This document shows, piece by piece, positions 62,039 to 64,000 of a stretch of 64,000 nucleotides of DNA. The DNA comes from Bugula neritina (taxonomy: Eukaryota; Bryozoa; Gymnolaemata; Cheilostomatida; Bugulidae): assembly GCA_964035545.1 (NCBI GenBank), contig CAXIUT010000230.1, positions 62,001 to 126,000 on the forward strand, read 5' to 3'. Below the pieces are notes generated by a model that was given only the letters and a program-made list of their open reading frames with translations, made no database searches and had not been told where the DNA came from. The position numbers and the translations under genes are program-made. Each line of letters starts with the position of its first letter. Positions within the stretch are counted from its first letter, which is position 1.

Positions 62039-64000
62039 TGCAACACATTGAAATATACTGTAACATACCTAAATATACGGTAATATACCAAAATATACTG
62101 TAACACATTTAAAAATACTGCAACATACTGAAATACACTGCAACACACTGAAATACACTGCAAAATACTGTAACACACTGAAATATACTGCAATACACTG
62201 CAACATACTGCAACATACTAAAATATACTGCAACATACTGAAATACACTGCAAAATACTGAAATACACTTTAACATACTGAAATATACTGCAACATACTG
62301 AAATACACTGCTACATACTGAAATATACTGCAACATACTGCAACATACTGCAACATACTAAAATACACTGTAACATATTGAAATACACTGCAACACATTG
62401 AAATATACTGCAAAATACTGAAATACACTGCTACATACTGAAATATACTGCGACACACTGCAACATACTGCAACATACTAAAATATACTGCAACATACTG
62501 AAATACACTGCAAAATACTGAAATACACTGTAACATACTGAAATATACTGCAACATACTGAAATACATTGCTACATACTGAAATATACTGCAACACACTG
62601 CAACATACTGCAACATACTAAAATATACTGCAACATACTGAAATATACTGCAACATACTAAAATACACTGTAACATATTGAAATACACTGCAACACATTG
62701 AAATATACTGCAATGTACCGAAATATATGGTAAACTACTGAAATATACTGTCACACATTGAAAAATACTGCAACATACTGAAATATACTGCGACACATTG
62801 CAATATACTGTAACATACTGAAATATGCTGTAGCACACTGAAATACACTGCAACTCACTGAAATATACTGCAACATACTGAAATACACTTCAACACATTG
62901 AAATATACTGCAACATACTGAAATACAGTGCTACATACTGAAATATACTGCAACATACTGCAACATAGTGAAATACACTGTAACATACTGAAATACGCTG
63001 CAACATACTACAACATATTGAAATACACTGCAACACATTGAAATATACTGTAATATACCTAAATATACGGTAATATACCAAAATATACTGTAACACATTT
63101 AAAAAAACTGCAACATACTGAAATACACTGCAACACACTGAAATACACTGCAAAATACTGTAACACACTGAAATATACTGCAATACACTGCTACATACTG
63201 CAACATACTAAAATATACTGCAATATACTGAAATACACTGCAAAATACTGAAATACACTTTAACATACTGAAATATACTGCAACATACTGAAATACACTG
63301 CTACATACTGAAATATACTGCAACACACTGCAACATACTGCAACATACTAAAATACACTGTAACATATTGAAATACATTGCAACACATTGAAATATACTG
63401 CAAAATACTGAAATACACTGCTACATACTGAAATATACTGCGACACACTGCAACATACTGCAACATACTAAAATATACTGCAACATACTGAAATACACTG
63501 CTAAATACTGAAATACACTGTAACATACTGAAATACACTGCAAAATACTACAACATATTGAAATACACTGCAATACATTGAAATATACTGCAACATACCT
63601 AAATATACGGTAATATGCTGAAATATACTGTAACACATTGAAAAATACTACAAAATACTGAAATACACTGCAACATACTACAACATACTGAAATACGCTG
63701 TAATACATTGAAATACACTGCAACACATTGAAATATACTGTAACGCGCTGAAACATACTGTAACTCACTGAAACATAGTGTAATATACGGAAATGTACTG
63801 TAAAGTACTGGAATATACTGTAACATACTGAAATATACTGCAACATACTGAAATACACTGTAACATACTGAATTATACTGCAACATCCTGCAACATACTG
63901 AAATACACTGTAACATACTGAAATACACTGCAACACACTGCAACATACTGCAACATACTAAAATATACTGCAACATACTGAAATACACTGCAAAATACTG
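62039..64000. repeat. 2744-bp HOR, copy 2 (cut by window end)
   Basis: The first 1962 bp of a second copy, running off the window. I found no difference from 59295-61256 by eye, and conceptual translations over this stretch are identical, which makes it the freshest-looking duplication in the window. The left flank differs (TGAAAGACAC at 62029, TGAAATACAC at 59285). Confidence 0.88.

Larger units (their letters stand above)
1..64000. repeat. 10-bp satellite array with multi-kb higher-order repeats
   Basis: The entire window is a tandem array of a 10-bp unit, TGMAAYAYAC, always in the same orientation. A-type units (TGAAATACAC, TGAAATATAC) mostly alternate with C-type units (TGCAACATAC, TGCAACACAC, TGTAACATAC), giving a secondary 20-bp period, broken by runs of two or three C-type units usually followed by a TAAAATAYAC unit. 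The unit phase can be followed from base 1 to base 64000; only 22 units are not 10 bp long (18 of 14 bp, 4 of 9 bp). Judged from the consensus, the plus strand is about 45% A, 22% C, 22% T and 10% G, so GC is near one third. No unique DNA, transposon, tRNA, rRNA or recognisable gene interrupts it. Satellite DNA is known to evolve by unequal exchange and to form higher-order repeats; the HOR copies are annotated separately. The host species and chromosomal location cannot be told from sequence alone. Confidence 0.98.

Noticed and set aside
1-64000. CRISPR array
   Set aside because: Regular short repeats are present, but there are no unique spacers between them, and the unit is far too short at 10 bp.
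1-64000. Telomeric repeat tract
   Set aside because: The unit is neither G-rich on one strand nor similar to TTAGGG, TTTAGGG or TTAGG types, and it shows kilobase HOR structure.
1-64000. G-quadruplex, CENP-B box or rDNA/tRNA genes
   Set aside because: I saw no GGG runs, nothing like the CGTTGGAAACGGGA core, and no sequence outside the 10-bp lattice that could form an RNA gene.
1-64000. A low-complexity sequencing or assembly artefact
   Set aside because: Rare variants are arranged consistently across distant copies with several distinct HOR lengths, which random error would not produce. Individual copy numbers could still be misassembled and are flagged in the findings.

Overview
The whole window is one uninterrupted satellite DNA array. 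From base 1 to base 64000 it is a head-to-tail, single-orientation run of a 10-bp unit, TGMAAYAYAC (M = A/C, Y = C/T), mostly alternating between an A-type unit (TGAAATAYAC) and a C-type unit (TGCAACAYAC or TGTAACATAC). I see no protein gene, RNA gene, mobile element, CRISPR array or unique sequence anywhere. Unit bookkeeping accounts for the full window: about 6371 ten-bp units, 18 fourteen-bp units, 4 nine-bp units and a 2-base tail. An array of this size with multi-kilobase higher-order repeats (HORs) points to a eukaryotic chromosome (heterochromatin, or a centromeric, subtelomeric or sex-chromosome satellite block). The sequence contains nothing that identifies the species, and I do not guess one.

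Layout. Position-specific variant units let the array be parsed into nested HORs. 1-980 is the tail of an upstream block that recurs at 24241-25260. 981-8748 is two full tandem copies of a 3884-bp HOR. 8749-9478 is a diverged relative of part of it. 9479-20172 is two tandem copies of a 5347-bp HOR, each holding a tandem pair of a ~1090-bp sub-repeat. 16600-23591 can also be read as a full plus a truncated copy of a 4434-bp HOR. 23587-24240 is a junction block. 24241-30837 repeats 1-6558. 30838-37141 holds rearranged 3884-family copies. 37142-53585 repeats 1701-23591 but with one 5347-bp HOR instead of two. 55421-59294 is the most scrambled mosaic. 59295-64000 is a fresh 2744-bp tandem pair cut by the window edge.

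How it works together: nothing here encodes a pathway. The structure records repeated unequal exchange or replication slippage in whole 10-bp steps, overlain by segmental duplication on the 4-22 kb scale. The many minus-strand open reading frames are a by-product of a stop-free reverse complement. The features most worth a second look are the strict 10-bp register, a recurring 14-bp unit carrying TGCATGCA and, in one HOR family only, the octamer ATGCAAAT, the strong strand asymmetry, and the reconstructable order of duplication events.
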